Origin: Tamarix chinensis
Lineage: Eukaryota; Streptophyta; Magnoliopsida; Caryophyllales; Tamaricaceae
DNA length: 64,000 bases
Assembly: GCA_030549775.1 (NCBI GenBank)
Contig: CM060171.1
Coordinates: 8,466,289 to 8,530,288 of the forward strand
Reading direction: 5' to 3'
Shown in pieces: positions 1-12,648 of the stretch. The notes under the pieces were generated by a model. The model saw nothing but the letters and a program-made list of their open reading frames with translations. It had not been told where the DNA came from and searched no databases. The position numbers and the translations under genes are program-made. Every line of letters begins with the position of its first letter. Position 1 is the stretch's first letter.

Positions 1-395
1 TAGTTATAGATGTGAAGGTAATAAATAATAATACTTTATTATAATTTAATAGTAGCTTGGTCCAAGATATATGTAGTTAACGAATAAGAATAAATGATCA
101 TGTATACATTTAGGAATTCTCAATGAATCGCCGATTTGTTGGTGATATTTTTCAAATTAGCGGTTGATTAAGGGAAATTTTAAAACCGTATCATATCACT
201 AGTTTTGCATCGCAGCCGACCAGAACCTGCTAAATCGTGTCACCACTATTTAATTATGTGCTTTATATCCATGATTTTATTACTTTTCTTGTTTCATAAT
301 AGAAAACCTATAATTTTTTTATTTTTATTTTATAATATAAGTCCTATGAAAACGATAAAAAACCTAATGCTATATTGCCTAATTTATCGCTAATC
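1..395. other. AT-rich non-coding flank (probably POLH intron)
   Basis: I see no gene or recognisable element here. The stretch is AT-rich, and its only open frame is a short low-complexity one. Because DNA polymerase eta exons lie to the right and its 5' exons are absent, this is probably intron sequence of that gene. That is inference. Confidence 0.4.
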
Positions 396-3300
396 TTTTT
401 ATTTATTTATTTATTTTTTATAAATCAAGACTTTATTAATCAATGGAAGCATTACAACTGAGTTCCCAAAACTTATTTAAACAACTCTTGATATAAAAAC
501 TACTCATCCTCACATGAGGAGTCAAGTACCTAGCTGAGACAATACGAATAATTTTCTTAATGAGATCCTTCCATCTACAATTGACTTCTAAAAAGGTTTT
601 TGAGTTTCTAGCATACCAACATTCATAGATGCACACAACACATAAGGTGCGGACCATTTGGAGCTTCCTTTTAGACATCCTTGTTCTTCGAGCTAGAGTA
701 ACTATCATTTCAGGCCACCTCTGGGTAGGTCCTCTTAAGCCAACACAAGTGTACGCATTCTTTAATAGATTCTTCATAACTGGACATGCGAAGAGGAGAT
801 GGGGAAGAGATTCATTAGCATCACAAAAGCGGCAAGATAGATCCTCCACATTAGTATACCGGCTGATAACATCCTTAGTGGGGAGTCTGTAGTGAGCAAC
901 GATCCATAATAATAGCTTATGTTTAGGACTAGCATTATTCAACCAAACTGATCTCCACCAAGACACTTGGGGACCTCTATGCCTTAGTTGTTCATAAACA
1001 GAACTAATTTTATAGGACATAGTAGGATTGAGGGAAGGAAAGGCTCAAGGGCTTCTCGAATCTTGAAGATCTTTTTTACTATCCAGGATGTAGTGCTAGG
1101 TAATTTAGCACGCCAAAGAGAATCACCCTTTATATCAAAACTATGTATCCATTTTACCCACAAGCTATTTTTGTCTTGAGCAATATGCCACAGATGTTTA
1201 CCCACAACATCTATGTTCCATACTTGAAGATCCAACAACCCAAGACCTCCCTTTTGTTTTGGTAGATAAACAGTAGACCAGGCAATCAAGGCTCGTTTGC
1301 TTAGGCCAGCTTTTCCAGTCTACAGGAAGTTCTTGCATAAGCTAACGATCTTGAGTAGGAGGTTTTTAGGAAGAATAAAAATTTGACTCTAATGCATCTG
1401 GATGCCATATATAACTGATCTAAGGAGCTGTAGTCTTCCAGCATATGATAACAACTTTGTAGACCAGTGTTGAAGCTTGTTTGTGATTTTCCCAATAAAT
1501 TCCATCATCTGATCAGAGCGGAGTCTAGCAGAAGAGAAAGGAACTCCAAGATATTTAAAAGGCATAGTGCCTTCAGAGAAGGAAAGGAAATCATTAATTT
1601 GATGTTTCACCGTCTCTGTGACCCCTCCAAAATAGATAGAACTTTTCCCCGGGCTTATATGAAGGTCTGATGTGTTGCTGAAGCATTGGAATTAATTCAT
1701 AAGCAAAGTAACAGAGTGTAAATCACCCCTGCAAAACATCAGTAGGTCATCAGCAAAAGATAAATTGACTATATGTAGCCTTTTTCATTTTGGGTGTCCT
1801 CGAAACCCATCCATGGTCCATAACTTATGTAGCATCCTAGAAAGGTACTAAATGGCAATGACGAAGAGGTATGGGGAGAGGGGATCTCCTTGCCTCAGCC
1901 CTCTTTGTGCTTGGAAGGGAGGGAGGAGATCATCATTTATAGAGAGAGTATACTTGACTTGGGTCACACAAAGCATAAGCAGTTTAACAAAATGAGGGGG
2001 GGAACATAAGACCCAAAAGAACAGTCTCTAAGAATTTCCAATTGATGGAATCATAAGCCTTCATCACATCAACCTTCATCATGCATCTTGGGGATGCATG
2101 CTTTCTCCCATATAGCCTAATGAGCTCATGTGCCAATAAGATATTGTCACCAATTAACCTACCTTTAACAAATGCAGATTGTGAGATGCTGATGATGTCA
2201 GACAAGATAGGTTGAAGCCTTGCTGCTAAAATTTTGGATAGGATCTTATAAAGGACTGAGCAACATGCAGTTGGCCTAAAATCTGTGACTTTAGTAGGGA
2301 TATCACTTTTAGGGATAAGAACCAAAATAGTAGGAGTGATAAAAGAAGGGATAACACCTGAGAAAAATATTTCTTTGACAAAAGACCAAATATCCTTACC
2401 TATAATATCCTAGGAGGATTTAAAGAAGCCAGCAATGAAGCCATCTAGGCCTGGGGCCTTTGTATTGCCAATTGAAAACAAGGCATCTTTTACTTTGGAA
2501 AGCGTAATTGGCTTGAGGAATGAGGAGATCATGCTGTTGATCAGGTCTGAGAATAGCCCCCTGCTGAAGGAGAGATTTATCCAATGGCTTTGCATTAGCA
2601 TTAGGGGAATCAGTTCCAAGAAGATCTTTATAAAATTCTGCAAAGGCATCTTTGACTGCCTCAGGGTCATTGGCCCAATCTCCATTCACCTTCTGAACCT
2701 TTGAGATCATCCTTTTGTTTTGTCTGGCCTTCATAATGGCAAAAAAGAATTGGTTGTTTGAATCCCCTAGCTGAAGCCACTTGATGCCAGATTTTTGTTT
2801 GAAGGAACTCTCCTCACATTTTGCATAATGCTCATATTTTTTAAGACAATCCTTTTCCTCAAGTTTTAAGGTGCTGCAGTTGGGGTGAGCCTTTACTCTT
2901 TCTTGAATTACTTCAAGCTTTTTTCTCTGGTCAGCTACCCTTTGCATGATGCTACCATATTTAGCTTTGTTTAACCCTCTAAATTGATATTTAAGCTGGT
3001 GCAGGGAATTTTTTATCTTAGCAACCACTGAGCAGCATTGATGACTGTGCCAAACCTCAGTCACAATTTTAAGAAAATCCTCATCATAGGTCCACATATC
3101 GAAGAATTTAAATCTCCCCTTAGGTTGAGGCCTGGTGTGGTTTAGGTTCACTAAAGCAGGGCAATGGTCTGAGAAATAGGGGGATTGGAAATCCACAGTC
3201 GAATTTGTGTAAGTGTCAAATTATTTAAGGTTACCCAAAACCCTATCAAGTTTACACATTATTTTAAGATCACCAAGTTGCCTATTATTCCAAGTGAAGG

Positions 3301-3560
3301 TGTGGCCTGTATTATGAAGATCCTCAACCATGATATTCTGCAGACAATGTTTAAACTCCTCCACATCCCCAACATCAATACCTGCTCCTTGAAACTTCTC
3401 ATTGTCATGCAACACCTCATTGAAATCCCCTAATACAAGCCAGGGCATATCTGTGATAACTGTGGATTCTAACCATTGCCATAGGTCTCTTCTATCACTT
3501 CCCAGGTTGTGTGCATAAATGAAGGAAATACATATGATGCTACCAGTGGAAATGAAGGTT
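396..3560 (-). mobile_element. L1-type LINE (non-LTR retrotransposon), 5'-truncated, antisense to POLH
   Basis: Read on the minus strand, the element has the end of an endonuclease domain, a reverse transcriptase and a C-terminal zinc-binding (zf-RVT) domain, in the order of plant L1 elements. The 3' end at the low coordinates has an AATAAAGT-like signal near 430-440 and a TAAA-type tail around 398-420. The 5' end stops near 3560 inside the endonuclease, which is typical of incomplete reverse transcription. I could not find a clear target-site duplication. It lies in an intron of the polymerase eta gene, in opposite orientation. Confidence 0.85.
436..3541 (-). pseudogene. LINE ORF2 polyprotein (endonuclease / reverse transcriptase / zf-RVT), decayed
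   Basis: The ORF is broken into several frames. The endonuclease part (about 3541-3090) has the WLVLGDFNEV motif and a FSDHCPALV motif. The reverse transcriptase (about 2690-1480) includes LIPK..., FRP(T)..., SAFVKGR..., the KVDVMKAYDS motif with the first catalytic Asp, and FADD at 1746-1757, the catalytic Asp pair. The C-terminal part (1020-640) shows the zf-RVT pattern WWRSVW...C..C....H..F.CP. Stops and frameshifts between blocks mean no functional protein could be made. Family assignment is firm, and retrotransposition activity is excluded in this copy. Confidence 0.85.
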
Positions 3561-3589
3561 ATTATAAAATTAAAATCTCCTTAATGTGT

Positions 3590-3627
3590 GCTTAATAATT
3601 ATAATTCCTCTATTATGAAACAGAGGG
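3590..3627. repeat. Stowaway-like MITE terminus fragment
   Basis: This short sequence contains a TATTATGAAACAGAGGGAG motif. The same terminus closes the Stowaway-like MITE at 5947-6199. Only one end is visible, so it is a relic. Confidence 0.4.
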
Positions 3628-3831
3628 AGCATCACTATTATTTTTTTCTCAGTTTTCATCAGCGACCATTATGGTTATGTGAAATATTTTTTCTTTCCTA
3701 TTGTGAATGCTGTGATGATTCTGATGAATTTGAGAGTGCCTTTAAATTACTTCCTTTTGGGTTATAGAATACTTTCCTTGTCTTTCGTGTTGTGGGTGGG
3801 TTATCATGCCAGTTTTTATTTGTTTGTTTAG

Positions 3832-5047
3832 GTTGAGCATTGGCTTAATGAACTTTGTGAAGAGTTGAGTGAACGTCTTCTTGTTGATCTGGATCAAAAT
3901 AATAGGATTGCTCATACACTGACTTTACATGCTAAAGCATACAAGGTAAACCCTCTTGCCTTTATGGTAACATTGTTTTCATGGGTCTTATCAAAAGTTT
4001 CGTCTAGTTTTATGTTGTCTGCTAATAAGCAGTTATCTACAGTCCTGTGATACCGAGTCTCAGAAGAAATTTCCTTCTAAGTCATGCCCACTACGCTATG
4101 GAACTGCCAAGATTCAGAAAGATGCCTTCCTCCTATTTCAATCTGGCTTACGAGAATTTATTGGCTATGGCATGAAGACTGATAAAAATCAAAAGAGTGG
4201 GTGGGGAATAACAGCACTTTCTGTTTCAGCAAGTAAACTTGTCACCAGGCCTCAAGTAAGTATCCTATTGAAGCACTGTTATGTCATTTCCAGCGAGTTG
4301 CTAAATTTTATATCGTCTTGATAATAATTGATGTTGGGTCAATTGGGACACTAGAAGCTTTTCCAGATTTTTGATTGTTGTCTGGTGCTGAAATATTGCT
4401 ATTGTGAAGAAGTTAGTTCTGTTCTTCATGTTATCATGATATAATTATTATTATTGGTATATTATTTATCAATATTGGAGGTTGGTATTAACAAGATTTT
4501 GCTTAGTATAAAGAGCAGGCTGATGATAAGTAGGGATTAGCAAAAAATTCTTTACTGTTACTGGCAGTTCTGGGTCATTTTGCATAGTTTTGGGTCACTT
4601 TTGACCTTTTCTTTCTCCAAAATTTGTCCAAGAGTTTGGAAAGGTGGAATGGAGAAGGGATTTGCATAATAGTTATTCTGCACTTTTAGTTGAATATGAC
4701 AATTGGCTTGTATGGGGAATTGGGATTGCTGAGATGAGTCGAAGATGTTAAATAAAATTCCAAAGTTACAAGTGGTGCCATGTATTTTTGTATAGTTAAG
4801 AGTAGTTTCCTGAATTTCTTACCTGAATTCAGCATAAAGGATTACAAAAAGTAATACCATATCCTAGTATGATGAAATTGTATCGTAATAAATTCTACCA
4901 AATATATTTCAAAATCCTAATTATGTATCTAGATCCAAATATACTGTATATAAATTTGGGCTAGTGTTCTGGTAGCTCAGGGACGAAGGTAGTATGGAGC
5001 CCATGGGGTCTCTTGACCCTATGTTAATTTATAATATATATATATAT

Positions 5048-5079
<32 letters not shown>

Positions 5080-8000
5080 ACATTATGAACACTTAATTTT
5101 GTGTGTTTTGTTAGTGTCTTATCACTTGACCCCTTGTCTAGCTATTCTAATTCTTATTTGACTTATGTTTATTTAAATATTTTCTTTATCAATCCATAAG
5201 ATTAAAAGCCGATATTCTCTTTTCATTTTATTATTATATTGTGCAATTTTTTTCCCTCTTTATTTTTTGTTTAATATGTGTTGTTGAACTACTAGTACGT
5301 AGCTTTAACAGACTTATATTACAAACTTTCTCTTTATATTTTATTATTAAACTATGCAAATTTTCCTTCCTTTCATTATTTACATCCAAATTTTAAGGGT
5401 ATGTCATACACTTTAGTATTTTTTAAATTTTTTTTGTGACTTATATACACACTAATTAGTATAATGGGACTAATTTAATTTGTCCCCATTAATAATGTGA
5501 CTATCATTCTATTTTAAAAATAAAAAAATAAATCTCATTAAAGAGAGTAGTATATATTATGTTTATTATTATTATTATGCATAATTTGTATTCCTTATGT
5601 ATATGTATAGATACTTAAATATTTTTTAAATTAGTATTAAATTAAAAATATACAACAAATATTTATATTGTCCGGTGTTATCAATTATAATTATTACTAA
5701 TATGGATAATTATATGTATATATATAAGTTTAACGGAACCCCATTAAATTATATTTTTAGCTTCGTCCCTGTGCTAGCTGGTACTACATCATGCTTGCAT
5801 TGCATTCTTCAGTGTATTGAGTTTTAAGTTTCAAGCTCTAACTTTAAGTCCTAAATGTGTGATGTTGGAAGATTTGCTGACCCAGACCCAAAGATTATGT
5901 CTTTATCTTTTATTTTAAGATTTATATATTTTATTCATATCTATTACTCCATCTATTTCATAATATAAAGGATATTAGGTTTTTAGTTATATTTAAGATC
6001 TTTTACGAAAATTATCAACAGTTTGTTTCTAATTCTAACCTCATGTTATTATTTTTCCAATTAAATGAGTAAGGGATATTAAATTTAGTATGTTTGTTAT
6101 TAGTAAAAGTAAATGATTTTTTTTTTTTGGTTTAGAATTTAAAGCTTCTTAATATGCATGCGAAAACCTAATATCCCTTATATTATGAAACAGAGGGAGT
6201 GTGATTTTAGGTGTATTTCCAATTATATTAATATTTAAGATGATGGCTAGGAAATAAGTCTTTTAGCCAATTATGTTGAGAGGAAAGTTTAACTTTCATT
6301 TTCCCCCTTGTATCATAGATTCCTTATTATGGTAGGTTTGGTATTTAAAGGTATATGACCTTGTGATATTGTCCTAGCCTATTATTATTTTCACGAAGTT
6401 GATGACAAGCCCATTTTAAATACACTTAAGTGGGGAGGAACAACAGGGAGCAAGGGAAGTGAATGGAGAGGGTAGCGTTGAGATTCCACGGGGAAGCTGA
6501 CTTTGATGAGGTCTAGTAGTGTGTATGATTAGTGGGTTTTGGTATTCCTCAAGCCATTAATCTGGGCCAACAGCGGAAAGGATGTAGAGGCGAACACATT
6601 TTGGTTTGGTTTGGTTTCAGCTTCAAACTGTTTTACAGTTTGTAAAATTCTCAAACCAAACCATATTAGTGGTCTGCGGTATGGTTCAGTTTAATTTATG
6701 GTTTATGCATCTTAAATATCAAAAATTTATTATTTAATTTAAAATTACTTTTAAATTTTGATGAAAATTATAGCTAATGAACAGTCAATGCTAAATTATA
6801 ATCGTTATGTATCATATTTTATAGTAATATCTAACATACTATTTATTTATGTAGATATGGTTGTGTATATATAAAAGCTATTTGTGTAATTGTAAGAAAA
6901 ATTGATGCATATGGGAAACAAATTGAGTCATGTTTGGATGTTGTTGGTTTTAGGGCTGTTACCACTAAATTAAAATAAGAGAAGGAGATGAGTAAAGGAG
7001 AAGAAATATGATCAATATACACTTTCTATAATCATATACTCAATCACCATCTAAGGTATTCAACTCTTGGAATAAACAGGTAACATTTTGAGGGTAAAAT
7101 TCAATCAAACTCTTCCCTCAAGATTGAAGGTTCATCTCATCAAAAGGGAAAAAACTATGGGCAAGCAAATATGATCTTTCATTCATGAATGATCCCAACA
7201 CTTATAGGAGTGTGTTAGGTTTCATTTAGTTATAATCTAACTTAAAAGTTAAAAAGGTCCAATTTGGTTAAATCAAAGTAATAGTTGTGTAAGGAGGCTA
7301 ACTTAGCTAGTTTAATTATAATAACAAATAAATCAGCCATTGACTTTTTGTGGGCTGTCAAAGTTGTCAAAATCAGCCCCCATGCCCCTTACACTTGATC
7401 TTGAGGTTCCTTTAAAGGGCTAAAAATAACTAGCTAGGACATCATTTGACTTTGCAAAAGTATTCCTAGGCCTAAGTAGCTGCTGTAAGGTGAGGTTTTA
7501 GTACAAAGTACTATAATAATGACCGAATAAAGCTTGATTTTCTTCCAACAAAAAAGACATCCAGTTGTTGTACTTGTTGCTTTGTAGCTGATTGTCTTAC
7601 AAAAAGTAATGCTAGGCTTATAGTCTTTTATGTGCAGTGATGGGCAGATTTAAGCTAGCTTTTCTTCCATAATTCCTGCTAACTCATTTTCTGCCGCTGT
7701 TCTATTTGTCTCAAGTTTTTGGGCCCAAACATGCTTGAAAAGCTATCCAAAAGTTGCTGCGACACACTTCCTCAAATCAGACCTGGCGTCCTTTGGTTTT
7801 CTGTGCCAATGCAGCCTAAAAGGTGACCCACATGCTGAGTTGGCAGACCTTGTTTGGTAGCTTGCTGCTTCCATGATTTGGCTTGGTTTTTTGCCCTTTA
7901 TGGCTGGCTCGGGAAGCCATATTTGAGCCAATAATTAAGTACTTGAGAGTAAAAAAAGGTGGTGGCTTTAAATTAGGCTTACATGTCTTCATAAATCAGT

Positions 8001-11000
8001 CCATTAATTCTGTCTAGTAAGATTTTTTTTTTCAAACTTAAGAAATTAATGGCTAAAATTGAGTTTAGCAGGTAAATAAATCCAACATAATTTTTGTTAG
8101 CATAAATCAACCTGAGGGTGGATGCTTCTACATCAAAAATAGAATATAAGTTCAAGAAAAACACAACCCATGTAGTGTTGTGTGAGCAACTCTCTAACTA
8201 CCCGTGCATTATCTCACCGAATTATATCCTTCTTTGATGGTAATATATATATATATATATATATATATAGTTTGCGGTTTATAAACCGTAATTTAATTTC
8301 GCAAATTGTAACAAACTATTATTCAAAATTCCAAACCAAATTGTAAGCTTTCAAATCATAAATCAAGCCAAACCATAAAATTACTGTTTGGTTATATTCG
8401 TTTTACAGGTTGAAACACTTTTTGTCCACCCCAATACCCTAGTTGTAGGAGGGAGATCATGTAGAAGGAAGGAAAGAATCACACGAAGGTCCAGGCCCTC
8501 AAAAGCCTGTCTTGTATTTTTCACTGGTTTTTCATCTCTATAATAGCAACTCTCAATGCTCTCTCTCTAGTACTCTGAATAATTGTTGTGTGCTTGTTAT
8601 GTTGATAAGCTTTTATCAAAATCTTGTTCTGGTGCTCCTTTCTGTATAAATGAAAATATAGAGGCTTGCATAGTGGCACTTATGAGTTATCACTTTACGG
8701 ATGATGAGAATTATTATAGCCAGAGATTATGGCTTGTAGTTGGCCTTTCTGTAACCTTTTGTTATTGCAATTGCCTCCAACAGGAAACTCCTACAATCAA
8801 TAAATTTTTTTCTAGCCATGGTCCAGTTTTCCCCGAATCATCACAACCATGCAGTGAAAGATCTGTTGATGAGGTTGCTCTATTGGCATCCAATGGTACT
8901 TTACATTTTAAATCGATGCTCTGAAGTTTTAATATGTGGCTATTTCTTCATAATTGCTAACATGATGTCGTGTCTTTTTACTAGTTGATGTGCACCCACC
9001 AGCTCATAAAAGTTTTGGATTGAAGAGATTTTCTGGTTCTGAGGTAAGTACCATTGTGTAAGATTTCTTGTTGAGTGTGATCTAGAAGGAACACGAAAAA
9101 CTTAAATAAGATCTGGTTTACTTGTTACTATTAGCTCCTCCATAAGAATACCATGCAACTAGCCTCCTTGCTTGCTGGTAGTAAATACAATAGGAGTATT
9201 TGCAAAAAAAAAAAAAAAAAAAAACTGCTGTTCATAGTCATTTCGTTGTACAAATTACTTACATACTGTCCACGGTGCGTAGAAATTCCAGGAGTCCTTA
9301 TTTTATGCAAGTATTAGGCACGAAAGTTGATTCTAGTGGTTGTGACTAGGACTCTAGGTATGTAAAGATCCCAGGTTCAGATTCCCCCTCAAATGGTATT
9401 CTGTGGATTTTTTCAAATATAGTCCGTTACCAGCCAGTAAGCTGGTAGAGATGAGACGATGGATGTAATGACCTCCTCAAGCCTTGTCAAAGATGAGCTT
9501 TATAGTAGTTTGTACCTTTACCTTTTTGCGAGGAACAAAGGCATGACATTGCTTCTTTATGGACCATCGGCTCCATGTCTATGATATTAATGCCTGTGAA
9601 TGCTGTAACTCCATTATAATTTCAACTTTTCTTGTGGATCTGACCTACCACTGGGACTTTTGAAGTAGATATGAGACCATATTGATATCAGCCACAAATG
9701 CTTTTCCTTATTTTTCCCTTTTTCATCCATGCTAAACTTGCTGGCATATGTTGATTCCCTATAACCATCTTTTAATTAATTCATCCATCTCTTTTTGCTT
9801 CTCTAATTCAGAACCAGAACCAGAACCATGGCTTTCATTGTTCTCGCCATTTGTTCTTATGTTTTTGATTCAGAACCAAAACTATAATTTCCTGTCTTGG
9901 TCAACCAAGAATATGCGACTACAAAGTTCTTGCCTTTTCACTTTCCACAATCACAATGAGCATGAATTTTGATGATTGATTACATTAATATTTTTTTTTT
10001 TAATTGAAAGGGAGATGACTCGATCAGAAGATTCTTTTTTGACCAAACCCAATCTTGCTCGCCAATGGACCAGGCATTTGTTAAAGGAGCATTGTGCTCG
10101 TTGAGACCTGGTGACTCATGTTTTCAACATATCTTTTTTCTTTTTAGATTATGAATTTTTATCTGGGAACCCCAACAACACCCTTGTTTCTTACCACGTG
10201 TTTTATTCAGAAAGCAACAGTGAGGCAGTGAAAACCCAGGCCACTCCTTCAAATACTCAGCTTTGTGAAGAAAGGATGTGCTTTCCAGCAAAATCGGCTT
10301 CGAGCCCCCAGGGACAAAAGCAAAGAAATTTGAAGGTCAAGGTTACCGATGCCTTCTTATTGTTTTATTATTGTTTCTTGTATTGTTGTCCTGTCTCAAA
10401 TATTCATATCCTATAGTGTGCATGTGCAATGGCAGGGCCAAGATCTTAAATCCATAATGTCTCTATGTAATATTGACCACATTCAGTAAATTGTCCAATA
10501 AAATAAAATAACTTATCTTAATAATTTTTAAATGTTTTAATTTTAAAAAAAAAATTATTATAGCAATTTATATGAACATATGATAAATTTTTTTTTTATA
10601 CTTTTTAATAAATTTATGAGTCATTGATCATTACAGCACAAACATAATAATGAAAGAAATCATATTGATATATCTAGATGCTTGACCTATTTTATAATTC
10701 ATTTCTTTATAATTTTTTCTAATTCAAGGAAAAAAAGAAAAGAAAATACATTAGTATAATAACTAGAAAGTATTGGACCTCTAAGTTAACTTCAATATTG
10801 GGCCAACGCTTCTACTCCTGTTGCCTAATGCTTTATGTGCGGTGCTTAGAACCTTTGGCTTTTGACGCACTGGTGCACACTGCTGCAAAACCAATGGTGC
10901 TACCATGGTGTTTTGATTTTTACTGGTCTTTATATATTTATGTTAGTTTCAATGGAGTCTTGTGACATTATTGAAATGCGTGGCTCTGCCGCTATGCCTA

Positions 11001-12648
11001 TGTAATTATGTGTGAACACAATACTATTGAGGAATACACTTAGGCCCCATTGAATAATGCTAGATGCCTCTAATAAAATGAAGTGTTCATTCGTGAAAGG
11101 AAAAACTATTGGTATATTACTTACCTGAAGAAATAAGGGTATATAATAGCATTTGAACAGTTGGAAAAAGTATTTGAAAGAGTTGTTGAGCTATCCTCAG
11201 TTATTTAACTAACTATTCCAGTTCATAAATTATCTTTAACATGTCAGGCTGCATCATCATCCATCTTGAATTTTTTGAAGAGTTCTGACCAATGTTCCTC
11301 TTTGTCGACACATGAGAAGAATAGAAGATATCAGGCAGACTCTGAATCCTCGTCTTCTGGTACACCTCTGTCACTGTCAATTCAGTTATTATTCTGTCTG
11401 TTTGTATTTTGCATTTAGAACTTTCAAGTCCGCCAGGCTACTGATGTTCAATGTATCTTCAGTTCCTGCGTTCTGTAAATACCCTCCTCGTGGAATACTG
11501 GTTCTACCTGAGGGTTTCTTGCTCAATTTTCCATTTGGCTTGGCTGTATTGTGAAAGCATTCCATCTATGACCCCATTTATTTTGTTATAGCTCGACAAT
11601 TGTGAATAATGAAGAGATGGCAGATGGATTAATTATTAAATCAATAAATAAGTCCGACAAACAGCTTACAGAATGCAGGTATCATCTATCAAATATTTGC
11701 CTGGTTTGATGTGTGGGATTTTAGTTTCTTCCCTATATGCCCGACTGTAAATGTTGTTCATGGGATGAAATTTATCCTAGTGTCTTGTCTAGGTAGACTA
11801 GATTGCATGACGTCCAGAATTCTCACATTACTAACTTTTGAGGGAGAAATGATTATAGACATTTCGTTTGCAATCATGGGCTTTCGTGTAAAGTTTGGCC
11901 TTGAATTTTAGGCAACATTTGAATGCTGCTCTGCATCTCAACTGTTGGTAATCTGTCATAAATCTGTTGACTGCTAGTGCACTGAAATTGCAAATCTCTC
12001 TCATATGTACTGGGGAGTTGCATGACATTAAAATGCTGCGAGAGTCCGAGACCAGCTAGCTTAAAGAAGCTTAGCTTTTGCGTCTTTGTTTTGGTCTTGT
12101 TTTTGTGATTTTTCCAATTCTTCTTTAAATGTAAATCTGATTGGCGATACAAAATCAAAGCAAAAAGTTGTGGCCAGATATAATTGATGGGTTTAGTGTA
12201 AGGCCGTTGTCTGAACCCTAGGATCACCCGCGTAAGACTGTTTCTCCTACAATTTTCTCTCGAAAGATGTTTCTGCATTTGGTTTGAAAGTAACGCCCTG
12301 TTCCATTCCCATGTTCTTGTACTCGCCGCTAACATTGTCACTGTAGTTTTATCTTTTTGATCGGAAGGTAAGTTTCCACTTGAAGTCTTTAAGCACATAA
12401 TTATCGTTTGTTATCGAGTTTCAGTGTCTGCTGCAAATTCGCTGGAGGATCATCATGAAAGACAGGACCTCAGAGAAAGTGGAAGATGGACTTACAATGT
12501 TGATGAGATTGACCAAAATGTAATCGATGAGTTACCACCAGATATCAAGGAAGAATTGCGAGCCTGGATGCGGCCTCGTAAACAACCAAATATAGCCAAA
12601 CGAAGTTTTGGCATAGCTTCCTATTTCCGACCAGTTGGTGATACATAA
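3832..12648 (+). CDS. POLH: DNA polymerase eta (Y-family translesion polymerase), C-terminal exons
   Basis: This is the 3' part of a translesion polymerase that copies past UV dimers in the nucleus. The palm and fingers exons lie left of the window. Exons read: 3832-3945 (little-finger start, VEHWLNELCEELSERL), 4043-4255 (CPLRYGTAKIQKDAF, end of little finger), 8784-8895, 8985-9043, 10011-10110, 10148-10341 (or 10335), 11248-11351 (or 11359), 11592-11678, 12425-12648. The middle exons encode the low-complexity tail with SI..F repeats. The last exon has a ubiquitin-binding UBM motif (IDELPPDIKEELRAWMRP) and a terminal PIP-like box (SFGIASYF, Ser in place of Gln). The junction after 11351/11359 needs a weak donor (TC|GTCTTC) to keep frame. 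The join 11678 to 12425 is out of phase unless a small exon is missed, so either the model is incomplete or the tail is damaged. A further exon may lie in the 4.5-kb intron, for example around 8595-8715. Confidence 0.85.
4978..5771. mobile_element. Non-autonomous hAT transposon in a POLH intron
   Basis: The element starts with CAGGGACGAAG and ends with the exact reverse complement CTTCGTCCCTG. It is flanked by 8-bp near-duplications, TGGTAGCT (4970-4977) and TGCTAGCT (5772-5779), 7 of 8 identical. CAGGG-type termini and 8-bp duplications define the hAT superfamily. The 794-bp interior is AT-rich, has no transposase and carries an (AG)n run. Confidence 0.8.
5052..5077. repeat. (AG)n microsatellite
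   Basis: About 13 perfect AG units preceded by a short TA run, inside the hAT element at 4978-5771. Confidence 0.95.
5947..6199. mobile_element. Stowaway-like (Tc1/mariner) MITE
   Basis: The left end reads CTCCATCTATTTCATAATAT and the right end, read in reverse, CACTCCCTCTGTTTCATAAT. Both continue into a shared AGGATATTAGGTTTT-type arm, giving a terminal inverted repeat of more than 30 bp. The left flank is TA and the right flank is TG, compatible with a decayed TA target duplication. The 253-bp element has no coding capacity and lies in a POLH intron. Confidence 0.75.
6585..8434. mobile_element. Possible hAT-derived element in a POLH intron
   Basis: The left end (TAGAGGCGAACAC, then TTTTGGTTTGGTTTGG) and the right end read in reverse (TTGGGGTGGACA, then accaaacag...atggtttgg) resemble the degenerate TAGGGGTG(N)(N)CA / GGTTTGGTTT termini of many plant hAT elements. 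I found no convincing 8-bp duplication and no transposase. The interior contains AT-rich DNA and an (AT)n run. This is a weak call. Confidence 0.3.
8243..8269. repeat. (AT)n microsatellite
   Basis: About 13 perfect AT units in the large POLH intron. Confidence 0.95.
9204..9224. repeat. Poly(A) tract in a POLH intron
   Basis: An uninterrupted run of 21 A residues between the POLH exons ending at 9043 and starting at 10011. It may be the tail of an old retrotransposed sequence, but no retrogene is visible beside it. Confidence 0.85.

Noticed and set aside
8583..8783. Extension of the POLH exon to the left (open frame upstream of 8784)
   Set aside because: The translated sequence just before 8784 is hydrophobic and intron-like, and CCAACAG at 8783 is a good acceptor. 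A separate small exon here remains possible but is not supported enough to annotate.
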